In this document: positions 1-12,000 of the stretch, piece by piece
How the letters are laid out: each line of letters begins with the position of its first letter
Numbering within the stretch: position 1 is the stretch's first letter
Assembly (NCBI GenBank): GCA_973895155.1
Contig: OZ316895.1
Span: 23,994,001-24,058,000, forward strand
Direction of reading: 5' to 3'
DNA: 64,000 nt
Source: Marsupella aquatica
Lineage: Eukaryota; Marchantiophyta
The notes under the pieces: model-generated
The model's database searches: none
What the model was told of the DNA's origin: nothing
The model's input: only the letters and a program-made list of their open reading frames with translations
Position numbers and translations under genes: made by a program

Positions 1-320
1 AGTTGTCACGTTCCCAGTGCGTCACCAACTGAAGAGATGTGCATCGGTCCGTAGGCAGTGGGGTTAGTAGGACGCTACTTGTTTTGATACAAGCTCGTCA
101 AATAAAAAATTCTTTCAAATGTGTACATCATCTGCTCAAATTATGAGCATTTAAAATACCAAGGACACGCACGGGTAGCACAATAATGTTTGGCTAGTTG
201 CTGTCTGCTCAGAGGTTGAAGGTGACTTGGTAAAGAGCTCGCGCTGACGGTTTAGAAATGGCCAGAAGGTAAATGTTTGTTGTCTCCATAGTATGACGTC
301 CACTGAAATGTTGAATGCAG

Positions 321-516
321 GGACCAGCACCTGCAGATCTTCAAGCAGACTTGGAGCAGGTTAAGGAAAGCTTCATGTTCACACCTTCTCTCTCATATAT
401 ATGTAATTATTGAGTGCATAGTGCATGAAACAGAGAAAATAGCTTTTCCCAACAGGATGTACTATTTCTCGGAGCTCACGCCGGTAAAGGAGTCTTTCAC
501 GCATGTCAGTATGTAG
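321..516 (+). CDS. 3' end of an unidentified spliced gene (partial)
   Basis: Two plus-strand exons fit together. Positions 321-359 follow a TGCAG acceptor and end at an AG|GTTAAG donor. Positions 456-516 follow a CCAACAG acceptor and end in TAG. Joined in phase they encode DQHLQIFKQTWSRM followed by YYFSELTPVKESFTHVSM and a stop. The aromatic, helix-like sequence looks like a real conserved C-terminus, but I do not recognise the family. A phase-compatible earlier exon could end at 268 (AG|GTAAAT, giving LEMARR before DQH), and another could end at 46; both are weaker, and the acceptor for the first is poor. The rest of the gene would lie left of the window. It is convergent with the hemoglobin gene. 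This is inference from splice signals and coding character only. Confidence 0.4.
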
Positions 517-1205
517 AGCAACTATCTCTGGGACGATTGCAACTACTAGAGCCGCTAAATTTGTCGGTATAAATTTCGTTTCATCGATTCCTTCGTATCA
601 GACGTTCACAATATCGAAGTTTGAAATTCGTGGGCCCAGATCAAGTTGAGCTTTTTGGTCAAATATATAACCAGGTATGGCTCTTTTGCCCTCCTGATGT
701 AATTACCCCTTTATATTATTATACCTCTCTTACCTGGTCTGAAATTTGTACAGGTATCACTAATTGTGATTGGCTTTGTAGCATTTTCATTTGCGCCAAC
801 ATTGCTTTTCAGTCCCTGTAAAATTTGCACTCAGTAGTATAGAATTATGTTAGTCCTCACTATTTCAGAGTGGCAGATCCGCAGCAGTCCTGTAATTGAT
901 GGTTCGGAGATTATAAGGTCATTTGCGCCAACATTTGGTTTTCAGTCCCTGTGAAAATTGCATAGGAATTATGTTAGTCCTCATTATTTCAGAGTGGCAG
1001 ATCCCCAGCAGTCCTGTAATTGAGGGTTCTGACATTATAAGGTCTCTTAATACGACGAATTCGTGTGCCAAAACGAAGAAGACCCATCATAACAAGACAC
1101 GATCACGTGATATATATAGTATGGACAATCTTAACATTTCATCCAGGTTCCCCAGTCTCGAATGTGTTCAACACGTAGAGGCTAAAACGACTAAGAGCAA
1201 AACAT
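517..1205. other. Intergenic, with one tandem duplication
   Basis: No gene is supported here. The right half is dominated by the duplication at 788-1045. The rest is AT-rich DNA, presumably 3' UTR and spacer of the left-edge gene. Confidence 0.5.
788..1045. repeat. Tandem duplication of about 130 bp
   Basis: Positions 788-919 and 920-1045 are two diverged copies of one unit. Each starts with CATTTGCGCCAACATT, contains TTAGTCCTCA-TATTTCAGAG, and ends with GTTC-GA-ATTATAAGGTC. The second copy lacks about ten bases near CACTCAGTAG. No coding function is seen. Confidence 0.85.
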
Positions 1206-1277
1206 TGCCTCCACAGAGGATCGAACTCTGGACCTTCAGTTTACAAGACTGACGCTCTACCACTGAGCTATAAAGGC
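1206..1277 (-). tRNA. tRNA-Thr (anticodon UGU)
   Basis: The minus strand folds into a complete cloverleaf. The 7-bp acceptor stem GCCTTTA/TGGAGGC includes two G-U pairs. The D stem is GCTC/GAGC, the anticodon stem TCAGT/ACTGA is perfect, and the T stem CAGAG/CTCTG is perfect with loop TTCGATC. The anticodon TGT lies at plus positions 1243-1245 and reads ACA (Thr); the discriminator base is A at 1206. Internal A-box (TAGCTCAGTGGTAG) and B-box (GTTCGATCC) promoters are present. A run of four T on the minus strand just downstream (plus 1199-1202) fits a pol III terminator. CCA is not encoded. It looks like a functional nuclear gene. Confidence 0.95.
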
Positions 1278-1428
1278 TACCTACGTTGGAATTTCGCTTT
1301 AAGCACTATAAAGCAAGTTTACATCAAGAAGTGCAACAACGTTCTGAACCCAAACCCTAAACAAGTTACATTGACGCAGGGAGGTTGTGTTTTCAGTTGT
1401 GGACTCACCACGATCTTCCTAAATTCAA

Positions 1429-1598
1429 GATAACAGGTGGATCTTTTAGTAGTGGACTCAGATCTTCCTATTTTCAAGATAGCAGCTAGATCTAGCAAGT
1501 GTGGGTTTGAAAGATAACAGGTGTGGATCTTTTAGTAGTGGACTCAGATCTTCCTATTTTCAAGATAGCAGCTAGATCTAGCAAGTGTGGGTTTGAAA
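1429..1598. repeat. Tandem duplication, 84/86 bp units
   Basis: Positions 1429-1512 and 1513-1598 are nearly identical. The second copy differs mainly by a two-base GT insertion after GATAACAGGT. Both contain GGATCTTTTAGTAGTGGACT and AGCTAGATCTAGCAAGTGTG. The near identity implies a recent duplication. Part of the unit also occurs, diverged, just upstream at about 1402-1430. Confidence 0.9.
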
Positions 1599-2154
1599 GA
1601 ATTAAGGAAGCATTGACATATTGTCCCAAAAAAAATTCAGTTTTGCTATAGACATAGCAAGCCAAAATTCTTGTTTAATAAGAGTTGGGCAAAATTTGGC
1701 CATTGTAAGAAACATTCTAAACCCTCCTTTATTAGAGCGGAGAAAGTAGCCCTAATGTCTGTGTGCTAACGTGGAAAAGAAGGTGGTTTGTGAGGCGCAT
1801 GATACCCATGCAGGTGGTCCAAGCACAGATTTGGAAGACCAGAATGGAGAGGAAAAAATAATTATATCCTTAAACGTACCAACCCTAAGATTAGGACAAG
1901 ACGTCAATTTGATAACAACCTCTATGGGAAAAACATTTAAGTCCTGCCAGTCCACTGCCATCCTGTTTTTAGAGGGTGAGATGTTCCCTGGGCTTCAAGG
2001 GGGACAATAGGGTTACATTTGTGGGGACAAAGGACATGCTAGATGGACTCTCTGGGTGGCTCTACAAGCATTGTGGGCCCCCATAGTCTTCCTTCCTTTT
2101 TATTCCCTCTGAGATAAAATCTGGACCACTTAATTAATGGAAATGGTTGCATAG

Positions 2155-2257
2155 GCTTCACAAGAACTCAGGGGCCCATTCAGATATGGTGTCTACCTAC
2201 CCCTAAGCTTCACAAGAACTCGGGAGCCCATTCAGATATGGTGCCTACCTACCCTAC
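2155..2257. repeat. Tandem duplication, 52 bp units
   Basis: Two head-to-tail copies (2155-2206 and 2207-2257) share GCTTCACAAGAACTC and CCCATTCAGATATGGTG, with a few substitutions. There is no coding content. The remaining sequence between the tRNA and the hemoglobin gene (1278-3242) shows nothing else I can name. The stretch around 2450-2500 resembles part of 52925-52975, a low-copy dispersed repeat. Confidence 0.85.
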
Positions 2258-3242
2258 GCAGAAAAGAGTGGACACAAGTATGTGCAGATGTGGAGCACTA
2301 ATTTTGTCTAGAATTAATGATTGGGGGTGTTCCAAACATTTACAAACTTTGGTCCTTCATTCAAGGTTTACATGTATTGAAGTTCATTTCAAACATACTT
2401 TTGGTCCGGAGACTATCTTTAGAACAAGGCTGAGCCCTCCACTTTGCTCTGGTGGAAACAAGTCACTAGTGCCCCCAACTTCTTGTAAAGTCACCACCTC
2501 TATTACTACAATTTAAGTGTCCAATTCCAAATCCTCTTTGTTACAGGCCTTTGAAATGCAGCTTTCCATATACCATGTTCATTATGCCAGCCACACGTCC
2601 CTGAGACTCCCTTACATGGGCACCGTCTATTTGGCTAAAGGCCTTCAGAAGGCGTGGCCACAATTAAAAACATTGGCAAAGTTGTTTCTGGCTAAAACAT
2701 TGTCTAAGTGACATCTTTGGACCTCAAATGGGTTGGCCAACACGAACTATACAAAACATAAAAATTCAGATTTTGTGATAATGTAGCGTGTCTCGAAGTT
2801 TCATCCTAATGGCAGAGGATGAATTGAAACCTTGCGCAAAAGATTTCAGAGCTCGAATGTAGGATTCCAATTTGCATCATTATTTCCTGCTGGGTGCAAC
2901 AACTGAAGCAGGACGTGAAAAGTTTCACCAGGCGTCACAGGATGTTTGTGAGAGCATTTGGAATCTAAAGAGACGTCAAAATAGAGTACAGTTTAATAAC
3001 TACGTACCGATAATGTCACCATTTTCTACGAGATTAATTGCTTGAATGGCATCAGCAAACATCCGCTACTACCACAGGCTGGCGGCGGATGCTTTGTGAA
3101 ATTGGTATTTCTTTGAATTTGTAGATTTTCCTGAAGCTAAAAAAATGGATAATTGGCTTCTTTTTCTCCAATCGTGTGGGTACTCCAAACTGCAACCACC
3201 ATCACTTCAGTTAACAGAAGGATGCAAATCTCGAAGACAGAG

Positions 3243-4918
3243 TCACCGACCACCTGCACGCCTGGTTTGGCCGCTCATCATCTCTTTACCGGCCACCAGG
3301 AAAAAGGCAGTGTGCCTGAGCAACAGACATTGTGTCACCATTAATAATTAGCCTGCACTCCAAAGTGGGGTACCCTCCTTGACTATATCAGCCAATCACA
3401 TCTTCGTGAGTTCTCAGAACCTTCAATGTCAATCAGAAAAATATAGGAAAGGCTGATAAAAGCAGACTGTTGTCACATGGCAGAACTGAACGCTAGTGAA
3501 ATCTGCTTAATCACGATGCTAAGAGTAAGAAATGCCAAATAGGTGTATCTGGGCAGCTGTGCACCTGAAGAAGTTCCACATTCGAGTCTTTGAGTCAGCA
3601 TCAATGGCTTCCACACTGTCCAAAGCAGCCCTCATGTGCTCAAGCCAACGCTGAGCTGCTTGCTCAGTTACTGCATAGGGGGCATGGCGACCGATCAAAG
3701 CTGGATGTCCTGCGCACTCCTCACTAAGTCCAGCAATTTAGGTTTTCCGTCAATAATTGTATCTATCGACAAAGTCTGCACAGAAAATACTAGTTACAAT
3801 CAATGATGTGGAAAGGATTTGTAGTTTGCACGATCCTGTCTTTCATATCATACTGACAAAAATACATTTTGATTTCAATACCATACATCGTCATACCTTT
3901 TCTCCGAGAATAAAGTGGAGGTCCTCCCATTCGTTGAATGAAAAACTCGTACTGATTTTGGATGGCTTCCTCTTTGGAGGAATTTGCGAAAATTGATTTG
4001 AACCACTCATTTTCGTCATCGTATACTCTGTTCAAGCAAAGGAGAACCACCAGATATTATAACGCAAGCAGAAACCACCAATTGCATTTTGAATCCTTTA
4101 AGATCAAGTGCGTAATTAACAGGCATAAATACTCTAGCCTGGCAGGGCCGGCACTTGAGACATTAGCAAAGTTGACAAGCGCAACAGAAATTGCAAAAGG
4201 ATCCTCAGGGAAGCCATGAATCCGAGAAGGCACAAAGATCTCTTTAAATATGAATGTTTCACCGAGATCTGGCTTGTTAATAACAAAACAAATCAACCTG
4301 CTAATAAAATTCTTTGATCCTACCCCTAAGACCTGTAAGTGTGTTCTCCATTGTGAATGGCGGCCTTCTAAAGTCTGAAGTCTCCAAAAATGTTCAGAGT
4401 CAATGCTATGATGTCCTCATGGAGAATCAAGAGAGCTGGATTTTCCTCCCTCCATCACAGAGCTGCTGTTGTCCTTAGACCCAAAAAGCAATGTTCGGCC
4501 AGAGAGAGTTGCTGGCCTCAAAACAACAGCAGGATTTCACGAGATCGCAGGATTTCACGAGATCGCATTGGCAGCTACACAGCTCTAACGCCGTCGGTGA
4601 AGGTCCAAATCTTTTCACGTGAGCGCCACCAGTAGCCAAATGAGAATGACCATTTCTCCTTACCGACCACAACGCCCAAAGTTCGCATTAATTTAAGCAG
4701 CAAAACGTCGAGACCACAGTCAGATTAGACAGTATTCCTGGAACCCAAAAATATTGCTTCCAGATAGACAGGTACACAGACCTGGTGTAAAAGTTGGTGG
4801 AGAGCTGCACGAAAGGATCCTGCCCAAGCCGCTGGTACAAACTCACTTCATCAATGGCAAAAGCGTCTTCCTGTCTCACTCCACTCCGAAGAGTAGCCTG
4901 TTCCTGTAGTGACATCAT
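3243..4918 (-). CDS. GLB3: Truncated (2/2-fold, group II) hemoglobin, GLB3-like
   Basis: Four exons: 4782-4918, 3897-4027, 3565-3709 and 3243-3315, all with GT-AG introns (754, 187 and 249 bp), giving 161 residues. The product matches plant GLB3 hemoglobins along its whole length: N-terminal SLQEQATL and [10 protein letters not shown], then [16 protein letters not shown], then [18 protein letters not shown], then [15 protein letters not shown], and a C-terminal HTAFFLVAG. Visible heme-pocket residues are Tyr44 (B10), proximal His98 (F8) and Trp111 (G8), the usual group II set. These proteins bind heme and O2 or NO in the cytosol; the exact role is unsettled. The start at 4918 (two consecutive Met codons) is chosen because similarity begins there. 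The upstream frame stays open through a GAAGA repeat to 5239, so a longer N-terminus is possible but unlikely. The last ten or so residues are short compared with Arabidopsis. Confidence 0.93.
4531..4566. repeat. 18-bp perfect tandem repeat in hemoglobin intron 1
   Basis: AGGATTTCACGAGATCGC occurs twice, head to tail, inside the first (754 bp) intron of the hemoglobin gene. No function is inferred. Confidence 0.85.
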
Positions 4919-5012
4919 TTCTCTTCTCTTCTCTTCTCTTTTCTTCTCTTCTCTTCTCTTCTCTTCTCTTCTCTTCTCTTCTCTTCTCTTCTCTGGGTCT
5001 GGGTCTGGGTCT
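4919..5012. repeat. CTCTT pentanucleotide microsatellite plus GGGTCT hexamers
   Basis: About fifteen CTCTT units (4919-4994, one unit altered to TTCTT) are followed by three GGGTCT units (4994-5012). On the hemoglobin sense strand this is a GAAGA-type purine tract that ends directly at the start codon. It is therefore almost certainly 5' leader, and it is length-unstable by nature. Confidence 0.95.
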
Positions 5013-8000
5013 GCCTTGATGCCAGAGAGTATTACAAAGTACCGGAATATGATGATGACACAAGAATCGAGCCCATAAAGTCCAGAATTCTCCGTGCTCC
5101 CAATGACGATTCCAAAGTCGTCTGTTGTTCGCCTGCCTCCGGGCCTGCCTCGTGGTGTATGTCGACAGAATGCAGAAACGCGGTGGGGGAGCAACAACGG
5201 AGAGAGACTATAATGGAAGAATGTCGTGAATGAGTTCATTCATTTGTTGTCTTCGCTTCCTTGACGAACCGTGCACGACACTATAGTCGCCTCTCGCTAA
5301 GTGCACACTGTTCAAGTGCAGTCCCTGGATAACTGCAAGGTATCCCGTTCTTCCCTTGTCTTGTCTGTACACTCAGCAATTCACATTTGTGAAGTCCTAC
5401 TGGTGATTTTGTGCTGCCATTGTTTGGCCGTAGTGTAGACATTTGTGCCCCCGTGAAGAACACTTACTGATTTAAACACACTAGCCCCCACTACCCCTTC
5501 TTTGAACATGAATAGCGGGGAGGAGAATAAAATGTCCCCAAAATAGATTCCTTATTCATAGTCTTTGAAGGTTAATGAATGATAAAAAAATTATCATACA
5601 TATCATCATTTTATTAATCATACATAAGATATGATACTCTTTTCTATGCACATCCCTCTTTCTTTGCACATATGTTATGGTGGGGCCACAGAGCCCATTT
5701 TTTAATGTAAATAAAAACCATGACAAAAGCATGCATGCTTATAGTTTGACATACATCATAGTCATGTGTTTTTCCCATCACACATCCACATGATGAGCCA
5801 TGGAGGCATAGTCTAGAGCCTTCACTCTAAAAACCTAGGCCCTAACTCTAGCTTGTAGTTGGCGCTTTATAAGTAAGATTTGTGCCTCCATGAAGAACAC
5901 TCAGTCATTGAAACAAAATTATTGGGTTTATTGTGGTACGGATTGACATAGTACACCATATATTGTCACATTTTGATGTGCAATTACCAAAACCCCTTTG
6001 AGCTGCTATTGTTTAGAGCTAGTGTGTCCCTGTTGAAGCCCCGGCTGAGGCTCTGACCCCTAGCTTTCTTTTTTTAGTGATCCAGAGTGCATGAAACAGG
6101 CTCTGTTCCCTAGCTGTGGGTGGGGGAGCAATGTCTTTGTATCAGTGCATTGGAACACTCTATTGCGTGAATGAAGCATTGGTCTTTGAAATATGGCTCC
6201 CTTTATTGTTTCAATTGATTTTTCTTGGGGGCTTATAAGTGACTCTACAAATAGTGTTATGCACAAACTGAAGTAGTATTACACATACTCTCCAAAGTGC
6301 TATGCACCAACCAAAGTAGTACTAGACTAATGTTACTTAATACATGCATTATTAGTGTTAGTCAATAACTAACATTGGCAATGTTAGCTGAAGAGTAAAC
6401 CCCAAAAATAGTCTACACAAATATTGATACCAAAACTCAGTGTGGTGAACAGTCTAGTGTGTGCACAATTAGAAGCTCCAATAGCTATATACACTCATGT
6501 GTGCTCCAAGCCACTCTAAAGTAACTTTGGTTAGGTATATATACTTAACCTAACTGAGAAAAGATTCTAATACCTTACGCCTAGTGTTCAACCTGATTTA
6601 TGTAATAGACCAACAAAAACTGAAGAGACCAAATCAAGCAATAGCAAACTGGCAAACACAAAAGAGCCCCGTCCCCACATCCAAAGAGGAGGCCAACTGC
6701 ACTTACAGCAAACCACAAGGTATAAGGACACAATGACCCCCAAAATGACTATCACACCGGAAACACCAATATAGATGATTCATGAGTTCATTTTGATGAG
6801 TAAGCTCTTTACTAGGGATAACAACTAGAGAAAACAGAAGCAAGAAAAATTGAATTAAGGACATTTTGAGAAATAGAGAAAAGAAAGGGGGACTTGTTCT
6901 GATTTGTACCAGCTGTTTTGCTGTCATTTGGCTTAGGATTCATGTAACTAGTTCTCCTCACTATCTCAATTCAGGTACAGCCTTTCCTAATTCATTTTCA
7001 GATTCCCTTCTCATATCCAGCCTTTTCACTTACACCATAACCCCAAATCACACAGCTGGCAAGGATACAATGTTAAACTTTCATCTGACCATCTTTTCCT
7101 CTACAGTTGCATCCTCCACACCAAGAAGAGTACATTGTGTGGGTTAGAACAATTACTGTATACCATCCAGACTAAATTTGATAAATTAAAAACCGGGCGA
7201 GCAATCAGTGTGGTGAATCAGTGTGGTGAACTAATTTGCGGTGAATTTTGAGAGAGTACTAGTTTTTCTAGGATGACAAGGGATTGTGCCTCCAGCTTGC
7301 AAATGTCCATGATGACCAGAAATTTGCTTTGGATGGGATTGGCATCTAATTGGGCACTCTGAGATTTGTAAGATTGCCACTATATTTTTAGCCAAAACTA
7401 CCAGGCTGCCCCCTTCCGCGGGACACCCATGGTCGAGTGACTGTTAGTCACCAACAGTGGGCTGCCATATCCAACTCTAGCGCTGCAAACGTGATCTGGG
7501 AACTAACAACAACATAGACGGATCTGAACTTTAACCTGGGTTGCTTCTGTTCAAAGCAGCGACATGGCAATCATTAATAAATTTTTTGATCGGAATATAG
7601 CACACAACCCACATTACATGTGCTTCAGTCTTGGACTAGTACACGAAGCTTCATGAAGTGTAATAGCATGCAATAACTAGTAGCTTGCCAAGGGAGACAC
7701 AGCCCAAAGAAGGACCAAAAGCGATCCGCATGCACAAGAAGAAAGCTAAGAAGAGATTCTAGCCCGCAGCAAATGCTTGAAGTAGTGTTACCTTGACTAG
7801 CTGATAATAGTGATAAACAAAGGGCCGTATGTGATTGAGTTGGTGTCATGGGAACTCTAAAATCCGCTCGAAGTAGTTTGCGTGACCAGCACTAATTTAG
7901 TGACAGCAAACCTCTCTACATGCTTGAACCAATGTCCGCCGAGTTCTAAAATCCAGTTCACATACATTGGCACGGCAGTGTCATTTTTGAGATACCAATT

Positions 8001-9057
8001 GTGTGCTTTAAAAAAACACTGTATTCCTTGAACACGTTATTTGTTTCCAGTCCATCGACATTGCATGTCAGCAAGTGGACAAGCTTTGGATGCATTTGAC
8101 TGGATATCCATCCAAGCCAGACTGAGCGATGTCCTAATTTACTCTTTGATAGAAGTGTTAAGCCCCCATGCCCTTGTAGGGAAGTGCCTAGTATTGCAGA
8201 TTCCTCCAGTCCACCAGCATACCAGTAGTCATCACCTTGTCGTCCACCATCCTTGTCCCTTAATAACTCTGTGTACCATCCAATCCTGACGAAGAGCTCA
8301 TGACTTCATACTGTGATCGTGTCCAGGAGAACCTTGCTACCACTAACTGCAATTCCACATTGGCTAGTCTGGATAATAGCTATCCCGAGGTCAACATCAA
8401 ATTGAGGAGTTAATCTCCCTACTTGTTCATGTTCCATGTTCGTGGCACGCTGATTAAAAATTGTGACAGGGACAGAACCACTTTTTCATGTCCCTGAATT
8501 AATTTCACGCTAATTGAGAGTCGCCGTCACAGGGATTAGACCAGGGTTGGGCAACTCGACCAGGTCTATGCTCACTGTGTTGACAAAACGATTCATCATC
8601 CCAACATTGGGAAATGTGCCTATCTGGCAAAATGTTACGAAACTGTCCAATCCGTAACCGTGGTTCTACATCTTACGAATGGTGAAGTTGACGTTTTGGC
8701 ACCATGTATCACTTGATAGGCACGGCGAAAGAATACTTAATACAATCATGTTAAAGAATGACTAACTCTGGCTACCTTTTGTATCTAAACAAAACCAACT
8801 AATTTCTTTTACAACGGATATCCAACCAGGCCCCACTTTTGATACCCGTCCAATCTATTGTAACAGTACAGGAGGTAAAACTGGCAAACAACAATCTGGG
8901 TGAGATATGGTCCAGGCTGCCTGCCGCGGGAAGCTGTGACTCACATTTTTCTCGCCAAATATTTGTACACCCTCCTGATGACGTAATGGGTCACAAGCAT
9001 GACTCAAAGCTTGCACACAAAAAACTGCCGATGACGACACTGCCTGATCATGTCTTT
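5013..9057. other. Intergenic, no gene supported
   Basis: This holds the presumed promoter of the hemoglobin gene (right of about 5000) and the 3' UTR of the syntaxin gene (left of 9058). Small repeats are visible: a 30-bp imperfect direct repeat at 6255-6286 and 6297-6327 (GTTATGCACAAACTGAAGTA-like), and a 14-bp double ATCAGTGTGGTGAA at about 7204-7230. All open frames are short and lack coding similarity. Confidence 0.5.
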
Positions 9058-12000
9058 CTAGTTCTTTTTCCAAGGCTTTATGACAACAACAACGATGATG
9101 GCAATGATAATGAGCAGTAGAATGACTGCAAAACACATGCATTTGCGGGTGCCCCTCTGCAACTTCTTCGCGGTCTGCAAAGCTATTGTTCCTGATTGCA
9201 CATGCTCCACTGCCTTGTTTACCTGATAGCAAAAGACAGAAGGCATCAAGTACAGCACACACCGGCACGAAAAGCCAAGCGTCGGTATCTCAAACATGAA
9301 TTCACAATGAAGTTGCAGAATGCGTTTAATCTTAAAAAGCTTAAGAATTCAAGTGTTCCCAGTTTTCTAGGGAGGCGTATCGCTAATATACACTTCAATG
9401 AGAAACTTTGGGATCGCTCTCATTTTAGAAAGCTTCAGGATGCACGTATTTCATGTTTTTGTAAGCACCAGCACTGTTCAAAAACGAATGCTGCGGGTCA
9501 TATTTCTATCCAGTAGGAGGTATCTCACAGTCACTCCCCTCGAGACTGCCAAAGCTCACGCAAGTTCGAGTGATTGGGTAATGGAGTGCTTTTTTAGCCA
9601 GGTGGCTTGTCACGTTTAACAGGGGACTCGAGTCCAGTTCTCGCCTGGGAAAAATACAAAGTTGAACTGCTGATCGGGACGAACCTGAGTTTCAATGTTA
9701 TCGAGCAGCTCACCCTGAGCCTCGACGAGGACGGCCATGTCCAAAAAGATCTGCAAGCGAACAGCTTAAAATTAGAGAATCTCCGCAACTTTCTTGTTTT
9801 AACTGCTCCAGTAGCCCCGAGGAAAATTGGAGCACAAGCGGATATACAAACTATTGATTTGAAACGCTGGAGGTATGTCATCTGATCTCGAATGTCCACC
9901 AACATGTTGAGAGCAACGTGAGCGATTCAAAATAAACAAAATTTAGACAAGATTGCATCTAACTACAATTTTGTCTGGGTAAAGAAAATAATGAGCACTG
10001 GCACATCTTAGCGCGTTTCAAGAGCGATGACATCTGGTCACAGTTATCAATAACGACTTGTAACTACTCCTGATTACCTGGTGAAGGTCCAAGAGCTTTT
10101 TCTCAATGTCCTTGACAGCATCATGACGCTCTTGAATTTCAGCAATGGTATCCAGAATCTGAAAGCAACAGATTGTCAAGTCACTTCTCCAACCATGAAT
10201 TCCAAATGAATTTCACAAGCAAAGAAACTGGGCCAGTATAAGAATGAGAATGGGAATTGTCTCACCTGTCCTCGCCCCTGTTCTTGAATTGCCTTTTGAA
10301 ATATTTGCTCGCTGTCTCCAGTTTCTATCAATTGATCAATGACCTGCATTCACAGCCATTCACAAGCATTACGACTGAACATAAGAAAGCCTCGTTTGAG
10401 AAAGCAAAGAAACCAACCGACATCAATTCAAGATCTAGACATCGTAAAATCAAGTAAATGCAGGAGCATTTGATAATGACTAGTACTTACAGCCTCATCT
10501 GCCTGCTGTCCCGTCACTGTCCATTTTAAATGCACACATCACAAAAGGGTTTCATTGGTGAGCCATGCCTTATCAGACCGTCTCCAAAGTATTCACAAAT
10601 TTACTTCCAGCAATCCAATATATTTTCTCGGGGCATTTTTTCATTAAGCCTCAGGGCCATAATCACTTGTCGGGTGCGCAATAATGCTCAATCACTTAGC
10701 TCAATATCACTACAAGCTAGGGGTTTGCAACCATACCAGTGAAAACACGTCTTTCCACAACTTCCCGATACTCATCAGAGAATTTTTGCCGCAAAATCTG
10801 AGAAAAACAACAGTGCAGGTCAGCAACCAATCACGAATAATTCCATCGTCATTTGAATAACAAGACCGATTATCAGTTTACTGCCCTTTCCAACATCAGT
10901 CCTCCCTCTCATCAAAGCGAGTACTTTTGACAAGAACTAATGAAAACCAGTGAAAACGGAAATTGAAACATGAATAAGTACAAACATTGAAGACACAGGC
11001 AACTGTAGGATGGTAATAGCTGCTTACTTGAAATTCTGACATTAGCTCTTTCAGCTTTTTCTTCAAGGTACTGCAGTTCCAGAACACCAAAACTAGTCAA
11101 TTCACTTAATCCAGAATACCATTCCATACTGTCAACTCTAACCTGAGATTAGATGGAAAAACCTGTCGGACAGAGCAAAATTAGGGAAGAATTGTCAAGA
11201 CCCCTTCCAGACATCACAACTGTGAGGACATAAGTTCGATTTTCTTTGCCAGCGGAAAAGTTTGTTTCTCGAATTAGCAACGGACTGCTATACTCTGTCA
11301 ACAATCCAAACTTTCAAAAGTTGATAATGATCGTGACAATTGCTAAGAAAAAGTGTCAGTCAAACTTACGCGGTAATAGACATTCGTGTGCGATCTGTAC
11401 TGGAACCTTCACCACAATTTGGTTTCTTGCGATTGGCAACATTCTGCTCCACCGACAAAAATCATCAGCTCAGACTTTTCCAGTGTCAGTGTCTTAACCT
11501 GCATAAGGCATCATGTGCACGAGAGCCCAAACTGAGCCAGATACTAAAGGTATGTAGGAATCATACCGCTTTATCAAGGGCCTCAAGTTTGCCCTTGATA
11601 CCTTGAGCCACCTTACTGACGTCATCAATATCTTTTCCCATCCGCTGTTTCAAAGCTGCAACCCAAAAGGGTACGGGCGTTAGTCAAAGATGCAGCATTT
11701 TCAAACCCTGTCAAGTCGCTGGTGCTCAAGAGCAAATCAAAATATTAGTAACTTAGAGTGAACTGCGACATAGTGCATCCCAAATTGAATCAAATAAAAG
11801 CTTTCTCAACTTTCTCATGATGCATGGCTACACTTTCACTACCTACCTTTCATGGCCTTCGCATTAGTGACTGTTTTAGACTCCTCGTTCGCGTCCTGCA
11901 CAATTCTCCAGCAAATAAGATTGAATTTCAAAGAATGGGAGGTCCACAAAAGGAGATTAGCGACCGCGAAGAAGGCAATATGGTTATCTACTTTCATGTT

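Noticed and set aside
1429-1598. Possible CRISPR-like array
   Set aside because: There are only two long adjacent copies without spacers, in a eukaryotic nuclear context; it is a tandem duplication.
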